A stretch of DNA of 64,000 nt from Pelagibacter sp047722505. GTDB lineage: Bacteria; Pseudomonadota; Alphaproteobacteria; Pelagibacterales; Pelagibacteraceae. The stretch is taken from NCBI RefSeq assembly GCF_047722505.1, contig NZ_CP159814.1, forward strand, positions 992,001-1,056,000, written 5' to 3'. Below are positions 63,003 through 64,000 of the stretch, piece after piece. A program made the translations under genes and the position numbers. The notes under the pieces were generated by a model. It worked only from the letters and a program-made list of their open reading frames with translations. It was not told where the DNA came from and made no database searches. Within the stretch, counting starts at the first letter, position 1; each line of letters begins with the position of its first letter.

Positions 63003-64000
63003 TTAATTCTTTTGTCTTCTTAAAAAAGCTGGAATTTCTAGATCATCCTCTTCTGAAGTATTGTCTAAAGTTTCAGTTGACAAAAATCCTTCTGCCTCTG
63101 AAGTTGCACTATCCGAACTAAATAAATCTGGAGCATCCTCACCTTCTACACCAAAGTTTTCAAGTCCATTAGAAACGTGTTCTTCTTCTATTGGGTTATT
63201 TTCTTCAGATTGTGCAGTTGTAAGTGCTTCCTCTGAAAAAGATTGTTCAAAATCATTTGATTGATTATTTTCAACAATACTTTCAACTTCTTGATTGGTA
63301 GCAGCTTGTTCATTCATCATTTCTGATGATGCAGTACTTGCAGCTGGCTCTGTAATTATTTCATTTTCTAGTTTTAATGCATTTGCTCCATGTGAAATGG
63401 GGCTAGTCATCGTAGGTGAAAAATTAAACGATTGAGCAGAACTTGCACTGTTAAAGTCTGAATAACCAGGGTTTCTATTTTGTATTCTGTGAACCATATT
63501 AATTACAGATTTACTTTCTGGTTGTTGCCCATCTAATGCTGTTGCAACTATTGATACTCTGATTTTTCCATCAAGTTCGCTAGATGTAATAGCACCAATA
63601 ATTACTTCTGCTTCTGGATCTACTTCAGCTCTTATTTTATTAACAACTTCATCTACTTCAAAAAGTTTAAGATCCTTACCACCAGTAATATTTACTAATA
63701 ATCCTCTTGCACCTTTCAACGTATAGTCATCAATCAATGGATTGCTAATTGCCATATCCGCTGCTTTAGCTGCTCTACCTTCTCCTTCAGCTTCACCAGT
63801 TCCCATCATTGCTTTACCCATTGAAGCCATTACAGTTTCAACATCAGCAAAATCTAGATTAACTATACCTGGTCTAACCATTAGATCGGTTACACTTTGT
63901 ACACCTTGCATTAAAACATTATTTGAAAGATTAAAAGACTCCTCAAATGTAGTTTGTTCATTTGCAACCTTAAATAGATTTTGATTTGGAATTACAATAA
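63003..64000 (-). CDS. ftsZ: Cell-division GTPase FtsZ, 5' part outside window
   Basis: The frame runs from the window edge (IVIPNQNLFKVANEQTTF) to 63003, 331 codons plus stop, so the GTP-binding N-terminal part is missing. The visible part includes GVQSVTDLMVRPGIVNLDFADVETVM, SNPLIDDYTLKGARGLLVNITGG and the beta domain DPEAEVIIGAITSSELDGKIRVSIVATAL, then a Ser/Glu/Asn-rich linker of about 120 residues and the C-terminal peptide LEIPAFLRRQ that binds FtsA. It lies 18 bases upstream of rsmH, at the head of the cluster. Confidence 0.96.
   Translation of the reverse strand, partial: IVIPNQNLFKVANEQTTFEESFNLSNNVLMQGVQSVTDLMVRPGIVNLDFADVETVMASMGKAMMGTGEAEGEGRAAKAADMAISNPLIDDYTLKGARGLLVNITGGKDLKLFEVDEVVNKIRAEVDPEAEVIIGAITSSELDGKIRVSIVATALDGQQPESKSVINMVHRIQNRNPGYSDFNSASSAQSFNFSPTMTSPISHGANALKLENEIITEPAASTASSEMMNEQAATNQEVESIVENNQSNDFEQSFSEEALTTAQSEENNPIEEEHVSNGLENFGVEGEDAPDLFSSDSATSEAEGFLSTETLDNTSEEDDLEIPAFLRRQKN

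Noticed and set aside
1..64000. CRISPR arrays, rRNA genes, tRNA genes, insertion sequences with transposase
   Set aside because: None seen on reading both strands; no regularly spaced repeats, no transposase-like protein.

Overview
The window looks like a chromosomal segment of a SAR11-clade alphaproteobacterium (Candidatus Pelagibacter or a close relative). The reasons are very low GC, very short or overlapping intergenic spaces, a circularly permuted (two-piece) tmRNA gene of the alphaproteobacterial type, ThyX instead of ThyA in this region, and protein sequences of Pelagibacter character (MurE-MurF fusion, LeuA next to MreBCD, HflKC-DUF2065-Do protease). The species assignment rests on recognition; no database was searched.

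Layout. 1-2588 (minus): end of a branched-chain amino-acid type ABC transporter (periplasmic binding protein, then permease behind a terminator) and a LysE-type exporter. 2724-3020 (plus): small TIGR03643-type protein. 3081-6247: two inverse-autotransporter-like beta-barrel genes and an overlapping secreted protein, interrupted by a plus-strand glutaredoxin. 6283-10477 (minus): msrB, FkbM methyltransferase, 2-hydroxyacid dehydrogenase, EamA transporter, FAD amine/amino-acid oxidase. 10544-16402 (minus): the rod-shape operon mreB-mreC-mreD-mrdA-rodA, preceded by leuA. 18053-22045 (minus): VTC-domain, CotH-kinase and DUF4956 genes, a compact accessory operon. 22112-30011 (minus): ilvC-ilvN-ilvB, miaA, degP-like protease, DUF2065, hflC, hflK.

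30063-39968 is mixed: mrp, an OafA-type acyltransferase, thyX, a membrane-anchored glucose/sorbosone-dehydrogenase-like propeller, the permuted ssrA (tmRNA) gene, a one-gene insertion bounded by direct repeats of the ssrA 3' end, a MazG-like pyrophosphohydrolase, fumC and an AsmA-like gene. 40012-43733 (plus) carries uvrD/pcrA and an M24 aminopeptidase that overlap by ATGA.

43716-64000 (minus) is the division and cell-wall (dcw) cluster in transcription order ftsZ (partial)-rsmH-ftsL-ftsI-murEF-mraY-murD-ftsW-murG-murC-murB-ddl-ftsQ-ftsA-lpxC-bamD-ligA. ftsZ sits at the head of the cluster and not between ftsA and lpxC; murE and murF are fused; ftsI is split by a 13-A tract; mraZ and recN are absent from their usual places.

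The most interesting items are the ssrA-targeted cassette at 35483-36651 with nested direct repeats and no integrase, the passenger-less inverse autotransporter with its overlapping secreted partner, the ftsI poly(A) frameshift, and the CotH/VTC/DUF4956 operon. No CRISPR array, rRNA or tRNA gene was seen. The only stretch above 300 bases without a protein gene is 35243-35604, which holds the tmRNA.
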